The notes under the pieces were generated by a model. That model ran no database searches and had not been told where the DNA came from. It saw only the letters and a program-made list of their open reading frames with translations. Shown piece after piece: positions 17,560-25,903 of a DNA stretch of 34,425 nucleotides (positions are counted from its first letter, which is position 1; each line of letters opens with the position of its first letter). Origin of the DNA: UBA60 sp964587885 (GTDB taxonomy: Archaea; Thermoplasmatota; Poseidoniia; Poseidoniales; Poseidoniaceae); NCBI GenBank assembly GCA_964587885.1, contig CAZPME010000021.1:1-34425 (forward strand), read 5' to 3'. The translations under genes were made by a program, and so were the position numbers.

Positions 17560-18422
17560 CGCTGTAACCCTTCATTATCAAAACTCCAATCGAGGACTTC
17601 CCATCCGGCTTCGCTACAAGCATCTTTGACCGCATCTATTTTTCCAAGGTTTGCAATTATCGCTACAGTTCCACCTGCTGCTGCTCCCATCCCTTTCCAT
17701 GCTAAAGCGTCCTTATTTTCCATCAGTTGGTCTACGACCGGACGGTAGGCTTGATTTAATTCTGGACTCATTAAATCGATCGCTGCACTGACTTCACGCA
17801 TTGCCTCAATGATGATATCTCGGCGATCAGAACTAAGTCCAGTGGCAACTTTACGGGCGCAACTGCGCAGGGTATTGAGGGCGGAAACAACCGCATCATC
17901 TCCAGAATCATAACGTTGCCAAATTCCCTCGTGAATTTCACCACTGGTGTGTGAAATATTTGTGTAAGCGAGTACCATATGACGCTCTAACCAACGAGTA
18001 GCTGATGGCATCGCTTCAAAGGGCATAATTTCTACATTCTCGCCATGAAACATCAGGTGTTGGAATCCTCCACCAGCTGCAGCCCACTGGTCTTGGCGGC
18101 CGCCTCGATTGCCGAGAAGTGCCTCAAATTGAAAGGCTAATTCTGCGATTTCCTGCGGGCTTCTACCTTCGCCACTAATAGCGGCAAGGAATGCAACGTT
18201 GAGTGCGCCGCTAGTTCCCAATCCACTTGAAGTAGGGCAATCTGAAGAATATTCGACCGACATTTTACCGTCATCATCAATCTGCATTTTGGCCTCGATG
18301 TAGCGATTGATGGCGAAATTGATCACTTCGCCGCCGTGGTCATGAGTATATGGAGCACAGTCAGTCCAACCACCAGCCAAATCCACACGCACCGGTGCTC
18401 GAACTCGAATTTCCTTAGCCAT
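17541..18422 (-). CDS. GHMP-family sugar kinase, fucokinase/HddA-like
   Basis: This 293-residue GHMP kinase has the three family motifs: motif 1 RAPVRVDLAGGWTD (8-21), the phosphate loop PTSSGLGTSGA (63-73) and motif 3 GAAAGGT (246-252). The candidate catalytic base is Asp111 in GGRQDQWAAAGGG. The DLAGGWTD and QDQ-AAAGGG variants are typical of kinases for free sugars (L-fucose) or heptose phosphates, rather than mevalonate or homoserine kinases, so sugar 1-phosphate formation is the best guess. ATG 18422 is chosen because the conserved first strand starts there; a TTG at 18452 overlapping the upstream stop (TTGA) is possible. It is last in the run behind the mannosidase and the DUF2817 gene, which suits glycan breakdown. 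Confidence 0.9.
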   Translation of the reverse strand: MAKEIRVRAPVRVDLAGGWTDCAPYTHDHGGEVINFAINRYIEAKMQIDDDGKMSVEYSSDCPTSSGLGTSGALNVAFLAAISGEGRSPQEIAELAFQFEALLGNRGGRQDQWAAAGGGFQHLMFHGENVEIMPFEAMPSATRWLERHMVLAYTNISHTSGEIHEGIWQRYDSGDDAVVSALNTLRSCARKVATGLSSDRRDIIIEAMREVSAAIDLMSPELNQAYRPVVDQLMENKDALAWKGMGAAAGGTVAIIANLGKIDAVKDACSEAGWEVLDWSFDNEGLQRQVIET

Positions 18423-18448
18423 ATTATCCCCCGAGGTGGCGTGTGTTT

Positions 18449-19546
18449 TCAATCTCCCGACCGAGCAAGGTCGGCTAATGCCGTCGCGAATAATGACCTA
18501 CCTCGCTTAATCAAATCATATTCCCACTTTGGTTTATTGACACGAAAAGCATCGCGAAGTCTATTCCGACTCCAATGGTTTAGAGCATCTCGACCACTAG
18601 CCCCACCCCACTGTGTCCACATATTCTCATGGCGAAGTGCAGAGATAACAGTGAATGGACCGTGAGTGCCAAATTCTTGGGTAATTGATGTCCAATCAAT
18701 ATCGGGAAATCGTGCCTCAATTCCAGCCTGAAACCCACCTCGTATTTTGTAAGCCACTCCGGCCTTGGGGTCGAGGCTGAATACGCGCTTGCCATAGCAT
18801 TCGCGCAACTGGATGAATTTGGGGCTTCCGGCAGCACTGTCTACCAAGAGTGAATCAATGCCACTTTTACCCAAACCGGTGTGTAGGTCAACCCAGACAC
18901 AACGCTGTAAATAATTCGCGTTTTCCTCGAACCAAGCCAGTAATAATTCGAGACTCCGTTCCATTTTTGCCCCGCCAAATTGTAGTTCTAATGGCCTTTC
19001 ATATTGACCCATAGCATAGGCTTGTTTAGTATTAGCAAAACCGTTTTTGACGACATGCCATAATGCCCGGCGCATAAATCCATCACGCAGTTTTGGTTCT
19101 TCTTGTTGATTGATAATCGGACTAAGTTCGGCATATCCCTCTGGTTCTCCAGAATATTCCTCATCGGGCAATAACATATTGCGATTTAGATCTACATTGG
19201 ACTCATTTACTCGACGTAACCATGCCATACCAAATGGGTTGACGATGTGGATAAATACCAATGCAGTATCCTGCGGAACTGACTCAATTTGGTCTAGAAT
19301 GGAAATTTGTATAGCCGAGCCAGCAAATCCCTCGACACCATGTACGCCAGATGTTTGTAAGAACCATTTGCTGGCTTTTTTGTCACCAATAATGGCTATT
19401 TCAATGGCCAGGTCTTCGTCGTTAGGGCCAATTTGACCAATCAATAGGCGCTCGCTAGTTACCGCCAATCCCTTTTGACCTATTTTCTCAATAGCCAACT
19501 GGAAAGCGGCAACCGCAGCGACATAGTCGCGTGACCAGTAATTCAT
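18449..19546 (-). CDS. DUF2817 / M14-type zinc hydrolase
   Basis: This 365-residue protein belongs to the DUF2817 group of the M14 carboxypeptidase/deacylase clan. Visible features are the zinc motif HGVE (H69, E72) in SGVHGVEGFAG, RVNESNVDLNRN (111-123) matching the substrate Asn-Arg pair of M14, the third ligand H222 in DLHTGLG, and candidate catalytic E291 in TQEFGTHG. All core residues are therefore present. Substrates in this group are poorly known; C-terminal amino acid or acyl release are both possible. There is no signal peptide, so it is probably cytoplasmic. ATG 19546 lies 4 nt after the mannosidase stop; in-frame starts further upstream would overlap that gene and add unconserved residues. 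Confidence 0.88.
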   Translation of the reverse strand: MNYWSRDYVAAVAAFQLAIEKIGQKGLAVTSERLLIGQIGPNDEDLAIEIAIIGDKKASKWFLQTSGVHGVEGFAGSAIQISILDQIESVPQDTALVFIHIVNPFGMAWLRRVNESNVDLNRNMLLPDEEYSGEPEGYAELSPIINQQEEPKLRDGFMRRALWHVVKNGFANTKQAYAMGQYERPLELQFGGAKMERSLELLLAWFEENANYLQRCVWVDLHTGLGKSGIDSLLVDSAAGSPKFIQLRECYGKRVFSLDPKAGVAYKIRGGFQAGIEARFPDIDWTSITQEFGTHGPFTVISALRHENMWTQWGGASGRDALNHWSRNRLRDAFRVNKPKWEYDLIKRGRSLFATALADLARSGD

Positions 19547-19550
19547 TCCT

Positions 19551-22421
19551 TCACCCCATGCGGAAAGTAGCAATTCCTCCGGCAGGAACTGAAATTTTAC
19601 CCTCTTTGCATTTGCCGTTGCTCTGCTCAAGCATATCACAGGACTCGACAGAAAGGTCGAGATCACTGAGTAGTTTGCCATGCCAATCTGAATCGGTTGG
19701 ATTCCACAAGCGAACAGCGAAACCGCGCCCATCTTCACATGGTTTGCAGGCCGAGGCAAGCGGCAAAGGTTTCTCGCCATCTAGGTGCCAAGTTTTCATC
19801 CGAGTTCCAAATAATCCCGCTTCGGGAAGGGGGTCGAAAGAACCGTCGAGTTGTGGCTTTGGCGAGCCGGAAAGTAGGGTTATCTGAGAACCAAATGACT
19901 CGGCTTTTTCATGAATCGCATGTCCATCAAGACCATCTTGAGGGTCTTGCCAACTTCCCTCAAATGGCACCAGCCCCCACCGAATGAAGTGATGCCCGTG
20001 ACATTGTGCCCCTGGTGCGGGGAAGCATGGGCCAGCTCGATTGCGTCGCCAAGCAAAACCATCACGCGATAACCAGCCGACACTACGCAGTAAGGTCAAG
20101 CACAATTCTAAGCCATCATCACCAAGTCTTGCCTCGTATTCATTTGAACCGGTTGCTAGTAGGGCTAGACCACCGATTTCATCCTCGGCCAAGACTACGT
20201 TGCGCATGTGCTTGGTCGGAACTTCAGGTTGATTCCATGATTTGTCATGCGGGAAGTGCCATGGCCGCTCGACCATCTCAAATGCTCCACCGGCCCTCAC
20301 AGTTTCACCTTGAATACCAGTTGGGAAAATCAGTCGCATGCGATGATCATTGACACTATTGTCGAGTACAGTATCGACTTCTAACGCTGGTGAACCACTG
20401 CGCATTGTGACCCAGTGCTCGATAGTCACCCAATCTTCCTCTTCACTTCGAGTTTGGGTGGAATCTTCAAGGCGACGTGGAAGTAACCATTCAACTCGAA
20501 TGTGCATCGTCGCTGACCAGTCATCATTATGGCAGATTGAGACATTTACTTCAGAGCGATAATTTTCTTCAGTATGCAATATTCTGCGGTCAACCGGTTT
20601 AGGGCGTTCATCTAATCCTACATCCTTGCCGGCACCCACAGCAACCGCGTATCCGGCAGGACTGTGGTCATAACTATCGCCAGCATCCTCATCATCTTCC
20701 ATCCAACCCAAGCCAGAATAGGCTTTGCCGGTGTTCAAGTCGATTAAATCAAAACGCCCATCTTCACGGAATATGGCTCTAATGAGACCGTTCTCCATCC
20801 ACCATCCTCCCTCTCCATCACTGGTGGTAACAGGTTGATCCGGAGGGGGAGCAGTCTCAATTCCAGGTAGGATATGCAGTACGTGCCAACCACTCTCAAG
20901 TCCGAATACCTCAATTGTACCTCTTACCTTTGGAAGTTGGACATTGGCGACGCGGTCGGGATGGATATGAAGTCCCCATTCTGGTTTACAGACTTCAAGA
21001 TTGGCCAGAAGATGCCCATCTTCATCGGCTAAAATTGCTCGTGCTGTCGGCATGGTTTTCCATCGTCCTTGGTCTGGAACTACTGCATCAACTTGAATTG
21101 AGCCAGTCCAAGGAGATGATAATGGGTTGTGAATTAGGAATGGCATCGCATCTTCATCAATGTGACTTAAATCAAATAATGGATTCAATTCTTTGCGCAA
21201 ATCTTCGCTCAGCATGCTGGCTATTTCACGCGCATGGCGGAAACGGATTTCCATATCTTGATGAGTCGCATCAACGCTACAACCGCAGATATCGTCGTGT
21301 GGATGGTTACGTAAAACTTCGCGCCAAGCTAATTGCAAACGCTCTGGACGAGGTCGGCCGCCCATATACCAAGAGAGTGCAGCCATCGGTTCTATTTTGT
21401 TAGTCAGCAGACCCATTGTAGCGTCGTTCATGCGCTTCAAGTAGAGGCGAGCGCTAAATACTCCGGATAGCAGTGCTCGGTCCCAACCTTGGTGCAATTC
21501 ACCTTGGTGGCGGGTAAGGGCACGTCCTGCCTTGGCTTCGGTATCAGTCCATTTCTTGAGGGCAGCAAAGAAGTCACCAAAGCGGGCATGGCGCAATTCA
21601 ATGGTACCAGCAAAGTGCTCGTTGGCCGCCTCGATTAGCATCGGCAGGGTGGGTTGAGGCATAGTGTGGTCAGAACCATTGCCCAATTGAACCACGGGTG
21701 GTGCCCAATTGTAGGTATTATCCAAGCCGTCGATAAGTCGTTGTAAGCGTCCCATCGCGGTTTCCACATTGACGGTTGGACTATTTTTCGGGTCGAGTGG
21801 CCGCTCCTCAAATCCCCATGCCATCAAGCATGGATAATCGGGAGTTTGCTTTACTGCAGTTACCGATGTTTTACCATCTCCAGCGACCCATTCGAATACA
21901 CATCCGGCTTCAGCGACCCATTTTCCAGCCCCTCGAGTGAAGAGAAAAGTATCGAGCCCAACCCCTTGGAGAATCGCTGGGAGTTGAGCAACATGCCCGA
22001 ATGGATCGGGGACATAGCCGATATCACTTCGGCCGCCAAATTGCTCAGAAATACGATGTCCGAATTGGAGGTTGCGCACTAAGGCTTCACCACCGACGAT
22101 GAACTCATCGGGTAGTACATACCAAGGTCCTACTCCGAGTTTTCCACCCTTCACCAACTTCTCAATTCGAGAACGGTTCTCTGGCTTAACTTCAAGATAA
22201 TCCTCAAGGACAACGGTTTGTCCATCGAACTCAAATGAGGGATAATTGCTGTTGGGGTCTTCAAGCAATTCAAGCAGGTCATCGACGAACTCGATGAGGC
22301 GATAGCGATACTGTTGGAATGGCAGATACCAAGCCCTGTCCCAGTGGACATGTGGAGTTACGTATCCAATCAAAGGCTCGCCCTTTGAAATTGATTTTGA
22401 GGACTTCACGCTCTGCGCCAT
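19551..22421 (-). CDS. GH38-family alpha-mannosidase
   Basis: This 956-residue glycoside hydrolase family 38 enzyme would remove alpha-mannose residues from oligosaccharides. It starts with the zinc-binding TPHVHWDRAW (H26, D28), and carries the nucleophile/zinc Asp at 139 in DPFGHVAQLP. The downstream HPHDDICGCSVD segment supplies the last zinc His. The catalytic barrel is followed by the helical bundle and a large beta-rich C-terminal part, as usual. No signal peptide is seen, so it should act inside the cell on imported or internally released glycans. No ribosome site precedes ATG 22421; a short symmetric TGCCT-TT-AGGCA (22426-22437) lies just upstream. It begins 49 nt after the CD36-like gene and is tightly coupled to the DUF2817 gene. 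Confidence 0.95.
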   Translation of the reverse strand: MAQSVKSSKSISKGEPLIGYVTPHVHWDRAWYLPFQQYRYRLIEFVDDLLELLEDPNSNYPSFEFDGQTVVLEDYLEVKPENRSRIEKLVKGGKLGVGPWYVLPDEFIVGGEALVRNLQFGHRISEQFGGRSDIGYVPDPFGHVAQLPAILQGVGLDTFLFTRGAGKWVAEAGCVFEWVAGDGKTSVTAVKQTPDYPCLMAWGFEERPLDPKNSPTVNVETAMGRLQRLIDGLDNTYNWAPPVVQLGNGSDHTMPQPTLPMLIEAANEHFAGTIELRHARFGDFFAALKKWTDTEAKAGRALTRHQGELHQGWDRALLSGVFSARLYLKRMNDATMGLLTNKIEPMAALSWYMGGRPRPERLQLAWREVLRNHPHDDICGCSVDATHQDMEIRFRHAREIASMLSEDLRKELNPLFDLSHIDEDAMPFLIHNPLSSPWTGSIQVDAVVPDQGRWKTMPTARAILADEDGHLLANLEVCKPEWGLHIHPDRVANVQLPKVRGTIEVFGLESGWHVLHILPGIETAPPPDQPVTTSDGEGGWWMENGLIRAIFREDGRFDLIDLNTGKAYSGLGWMEDDEDAGDSYDHSPAGYAVAVGAGKDVGLDERPKPVDRRILHTEENYRSEVNVSICHNDDWSATMHIRVEWLLPRRLEDSTQTRSEEEDWVTIEHWVTMRSGSPALEVDTVLDNSVNDHRMRLIFPTGIQGETVRAGGAFEMVERPWHFPHDKSWNQPEVPTKHMRNVVLAEDEIGGLALLATGSNEYEARLGDDGLELCLTLLRSVGWLSRDGFAWRRNRAGPCFPAPGAQCHGHHFIRWGLVPFEGSWQDPQDGLDGHAIHEKAESFGSQITLLSGSPKPQLDGSFDPLPEAGLFGTRMKTWHLDGEKPLPLASACKPCEDGRGFAVRLWNPTDSDWHGKLLSDLDLSVESCDMLEQSNGKCKEGKISVPAGGIATFRMG

Positions 22422-22470
22422 GATGTGCCTTTAGGCAGGTAATTCATGAGGGTTCGCTATGTGCGTTGAG

Positions 22471-25128
22471 TTATTCTTCCTCACTCAAAGTTGAATCTAC
22501 AGCATCCTCAATCTCTTTATCGACTGACTCGATATCATCCTTCCATTCTTTGTCCCCGGAAGTTGAATCAATGGGCACCTCATCAAATTCAGCGGTTGAA
22601 TTGACCCAACGCCAGCCGCCAATTGCGCCTAGCAATATCGCTAATGCGTAGAAAGTTGCTGTCACTTGGTCGATGTAAAACCCTGAGGCATCGGTATCAA
22701 AATTTGTCCAATAAGTCATCGGGTCTTGGTTGGCGTGAACTTTGTCTTGAACCAATTGTGCGGTTTCTGCATCCATTGATGAAGAACTCTCAATCATGAA
22801 TACCGCTTGTAATTCATCCATTGTTGGGTTTTGAGCACCCAACCCGCGTTGGTCAAAGTAAATCACTGACTGGGAATCACCACTAACGATTCTACCGGTC
22901 ACAGATTCGCTCATAAGAGTAGTATTGGAACCGAAGTAGATAGGCAAAACTCCTGGAAAAACATCCATTATTGTTTCACTATCGATATTTTTTGCTTGTA
23001 CTGGATTGTTGAGCGGGTCGGCATTAGCGTGCCAAACTTCGGTAGTAATTCCGTGCAAGTCACCTTTGCCCACGTATTCGGCTTCCACGATTGCATAATC
23101 GGCGAGGTTTACGGTAAATGATGGTGGATTCGCTGAGTCATAATTAGTACCGTCAACCCAGCCGCCTGTGGTGCCAGCAGCATCGATTATTGGAGTCAAT
23201 CCATAGGTGCCATTGTAGTGAGCAGAAGTGCGCCACCACAATTGCGAATCACCATTATTGCTTACATATTCTCCAACCTCGGAAAGGTCATTGCCACCGG
23301 TTTTTCGGGTATGAGTACTTGGATCATTGGTAACGTTGGGGCTGCCATAGTAGGTCAAATTAGTCTCAAGACTAGCCCATCCGACATTTTGGTCGGCCAT
23401 CGCCGCGCTGAGGCTAGTCTCATTTGAAGCAGAGTATGCGAGTAATGGGTCATGCCATCCAAAGAGCCATTGATTTACTTCCATAGTTGTATATTTGGTA
23501 ACTCCAAATATCCCCTCAAGGAATTGCGGTAATACACTGTCAAACATACCCTTAATCCAAAACTCCAAAGTATCGGCTTCTGTAGTGGTAATGTTGTAAA
23601 TTGAAGCCAAAGTTTCGTTGGTCCATGGTATTTGGTCGCCACCAATGGTTGGAGTCATGTCGGCAGTAACTGGAACAGTTTTACCAGAGTATATTCCGTA
23701 TAGCACATTGATAGATTCAGGGGTCGTTATTCCATTTGGCCCATTGAGTATTCTTTCGACAGTAGCATCATCAAATTGCACATTGCTATAACCCAACCAA
23801 GGCATCTCGCTGCCCGGTCCATTTACCGAAGTCATATCGTATCCACCGGAAATGGGATTCACCCCTCCCCACGTTATTGCTGGGAATTCAAGTGAGGTAA
23901 TGTCGCCTTCTCCACCGGTAAGGGCTAATGGGAAAGCATAGGTGCCATCCATCCAAGAACCGGCATATTCACCGATTTGTTCGATTTCAGTAATTGAAAT
24001 TCCGAAGTTTAGGAATGACCATGCACCTAGTGCGGCTGGATTGTCGGAAAGGGAGAAGAAGTTAGCAAAGCCTGGAATTAAGTCATTATCGTCCCATGCT
24101 AACAGTCCATCAGGGTTAGAAGTCGAATCGTTATGATTGAGTAGTGACCGAATATTTTTGCCGGCAAACGAAGTTCCCATCACCGCACTGAAACGCTCCT
24201 GCAATTCCTCATCACTAGCACTGGTCCATTCGATGCCGCCGCCATAATTTACCCACTCTCCTTCAACATATGCATGTAGAGCAGCATCGCGGGCATCAGT
24301 AATGTTTGCATCAGCATCAGCATAGCCGTAAAATTGGGCACGTTGGGCGGATGTGGTCGGGCTTGGTTGGCCAAAATTAAGGAAATAATCTGCACCATAT
24401 TTGCCACACAATGCTAATTCAGGTGACACAGTTTCTGATGATGAATCACCCCACAGGGCAATAGATAGTGTGGTGAAGTTTGCATCAGCCCCGGTGTAAT
24501 TATTGGTTTGACTCCACAATTCTAATGTGGCGTTACCCCAGTCAGCCGACGCATCGGCAGCACTCAAACTTGAATCGTCAATATCACTTTGGATTTCGTC
24601 TCCGATGCGGATAGAAGCGTGAGTATTGGCCAAGTCATATTCTAGCATTGAGACTACGAAAGAGGCTTGAGAAATTTGTTGTAATTGTTCTATCATGGTT
24701 GGGAACACGACAATTTTTTGTGCTTCATAAAGGATATTGATATTGCTGACCAGGTCGGTCGGTTGATTCTCTCCAATTGAAGTAAAAACGCTTGATTCAT
24801 TATAGGTGTAGGTGCCGTTTTCGACATCATGTGAAACTAGATTCCTAGTCATATTGATTTGGAATGTATAGGGCCCGACCCGTTCAAAAATCGGGTCGCT
24901 TCCATTGGTTGCGACATCATCAATATTGGTAATTGACCATGCATAATAAGAGCGCTCATCACTAGCATTCAACCAACTATCATCGGACCAAGAATCCTCA
25001 TTCAACACCGTATTAGTGTCGATAAAGTCCTGTACCGCGCCGGTCGCCATCGGGGCGATTACCGCCAAATTCAAAATCAAAAATAGCAAACTACTGCCGA
25101 GCATTGCATAGGCTGAGGTACGAGTCAT
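22471..25128 (-). CDS. CD36/scavenger-receptor-like membrane protein with large insert
   Basis: This 885-residue protein has an N-terminal membrane helix (about 10-29), a very large extracytoplasmic region rich in N-x-S/T sequons, a second helix (about 818-838) and an acidic cytoplasmic tail, the two-helix topology of CD36/SR-B/LIMP-2. Sequence matches to that family run in order: a Y-x-x-x-x-I-x-N segment, then ERVGPYTF (82-89) and HDVENGTYTY (100-109); WLFGWHDPLL (554-563), matching the LLWGY-DP-L motif; and TGGNDLSEVGEY (610-621) followed by LWW. Between the first and second blocks lie about 390 extra residues with no recognised domain. Only one cysteine (241) is seen, so the disulfides of animal CD36 are absent. 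Animal relatives bind lipids or lipoproteins; a lipid or glycoconjugate uptake role here is inference. Confidence 0.75.
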   Translation of the reverse strand: MTRTSAYAMLGSSLLFLILNLAVIAPMATGAVQDFIDTNTVLNEDSWSDDSWLNASDERSYYAWSITNIDDVATNGSDPIFERVGPYTFQINMTRNLVSHDVENGTYTYNESSVFTSIGENQPTDLVSNINILYEAQKIVVFPTMIEQLQQISQASFVVSMLEYDLANTHASIRIGDEIQSDIDDSSLSAADASADWGNATLELWSQTNNYTGADANFTTLSIALWGDSSSETVSPELALCGKYGADYFLNFGQPSPTTSAQRAQFYGYADADANITDARDAALHAYVEGEWVNYGGGIEWTSASDEELQERFSAVMGTSFAGKNIRSLLNHNDSTSNPDGLLAWDDNDLIPGFANFFSLSDNPAALGAWSFLNFGISITEIEQIGEYAGSWMDGTYAFPLALTGGEGDITSLEFPAITWGGVNPISGGYDMTSVNGPGSEMPWLGYSNVQFDDATVERILNGPNGITTPESINVLYGIYSGKTVPVTADMTPTIGGDQIPWTNETLASIYNITTTEADTLEFWIKGMFDSVLPQFLEGIFGVTKYTTMEVNQWLFGWHDPLLAYSASNETSLSAAMADQNVGWASLETNLTYYGSPNVTNDPSTHTRKTGGNDLSEVGEYVSNNGDSQLWWRTSAHYNGTYGLTPIIDAAGTTGGWVDGTNYDSANPPSFTVNLADYAIVEAEYVGKGDLHGITTEVWHANADPLNNPVQAKNIDSETIMDVFPGVLPIYFGSNTTLMSESVTGRIVSGDSQSVIYFDQRGLGAQNPTMDELQAVFMIESSSSMDAETAQLVQDKVHANQDPMTYWTNFDTDASGFYIDQVTATFYALAILLGAIGGWRWVNSTAEFDEVPIDSTSGDKEWKDDIESVDKEIEDAVDSTLSEEE

Positions 25129-25145
25129 CGCCCACTACTGTCGGG

Positions 25146-25152
25146 GTATACA
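25146..25152 (-). promoter_or_regulatory. TATA-like box for the CD36-like gene (leaderless)
   Basis: On the minus strand TGTATAC lies just upstream of the start, with the TATA beginning 22 nt before the ATG at 25128. No ribosome site is present, so a leaderless message from its own promoter is likely even though the gene lies within a same-strand run. Confidence 0.45.
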
Positions 25153-25158
25153 ATTGAA

Positions 25159-25176
25159 GGTTGCGTATCGCAAACC
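25159..25176. repeat. Short imperfect inverted repeat between two minus-strand genes
   Basis: GGTTGCG and CGCAAACC face each other around TAT, pairing seven bases with one bulged A. It touches the stop codon of the four-helix gene and lies just upstream of the TATA-like box of the CD36-like gene. It could be an operator or a weak RNA hairpin. Confidence 0.3.
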
Positions 25177-25853
25177 TATGAATTATCGCTTGCAACGAAG
25201 GTTTCCATCCCTGCAGCGACTAATCCGACAACTCCGCCTGCAATAACAAGGAACATCGACATTCCAGCCTCGGCATCTCCGCCATCAGGGAGTAATAGAT
25301 ACCAAACCAGCACCGCAACACCGGTCAGTGCTCCAGCAGCCCAAGTCATTTGCGAGGCTACTTGTTTAGGCAGGACGCTTACATCGACCTCAAATTTGGG
25401 GAGAATGAAGAGGAGAATAACCGCCAAACAAGCGAGTGATGCCATCCATAGGATAACTCCACCCCACATCCCTGCACTGACTACTTCATCCAATGCTTCA
25501 CAGGCGTCATCGTGAGTCTTTCCGGCATTTTCCATGTCTTTGATGCACTCATCATAGGCGCCATCCAATTCGATTGAAGTTACACCGTCATCATATTCGA
25601 TATAATCGGATTCATTGGCTGCAGCTGAGTACATCATGTCGCTAAAATCACACGCGGCTTCGGCTGCAGTATTGCCCTTTTCGCATATCATGTCGATATG
25701 TCTCTCCCTTAATCCGGTACTTTTTTCGGTTTTTACCCCACCATCTTCGGTCTCTTCGACCAGCCATGAGCCACCGAATTGGCCCACCAATCCGAGCAAT
25801 AAACAAAGTCCAATTAAGCCGGTGACGACATTCGCCTTCATGTCTGAATCCAT
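25176..25853 (-). CDS. Four-helix membrane protein with a cysteine-containing outer loop
   Basis: The 225-residue product has one helix at about 8-28, a long acidic loop (about 29-126) with four cysteines (C57, C68, C103, C118), then three helices (about 128-151, 165-188, 196-216). The large first loop and four helices give a claudin-like outline, but no family motif is recognised and relationship is not claimed. The loop should face outside, where two disulfides could form. It lies 47 nt upstream of the CD36-like gene and 50 nt downstream of the kinase-dehydrogenase gene, all on one strand, so a partner role with the CD36-like protein is possible. No ribosome site is seen; starts at 25853 and 25841 are both possible. 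Confidence 0.8.
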   Translation of the reverse strand: MDSDMKANVVTGLIGLCLLLGLVGQFGGSWLVEETEDGGVKTEKSTGLRERHIDMICEKGNTAAEAACDFSDMMYSAAANESDYIEYDDGVTSIELDGAYDECIKDMENAGKTHDDACEALDEVVSAGMWGGVILWMASLACLAVILLFILPKFEVDVSVLPKQVASQMTWAAGALTGVAVLVWYLLLPDGGDAEAGMSMFLVIAGGVVGLVAAGMETFVASDNS

Positions 25854-25903
25854 AGTATAACCAAATACCGATTATTCGGCACGCTCTTATTCATTCCCCA
25901 ACA

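Noticed and set aside
19547..19780. Longer N-terminus for the DUF2817 protein
   Set aside because: It would overlap the mannosidase coding region in another frame, and conserved M14 sequence begins only after ATG 19546.
20915..21403. 162-codon open frame on the plus strand within the mannosidase gene
   Set aside because: It is antisense to conserved GH38 sequence and has no ribosome site or recognisable domain.
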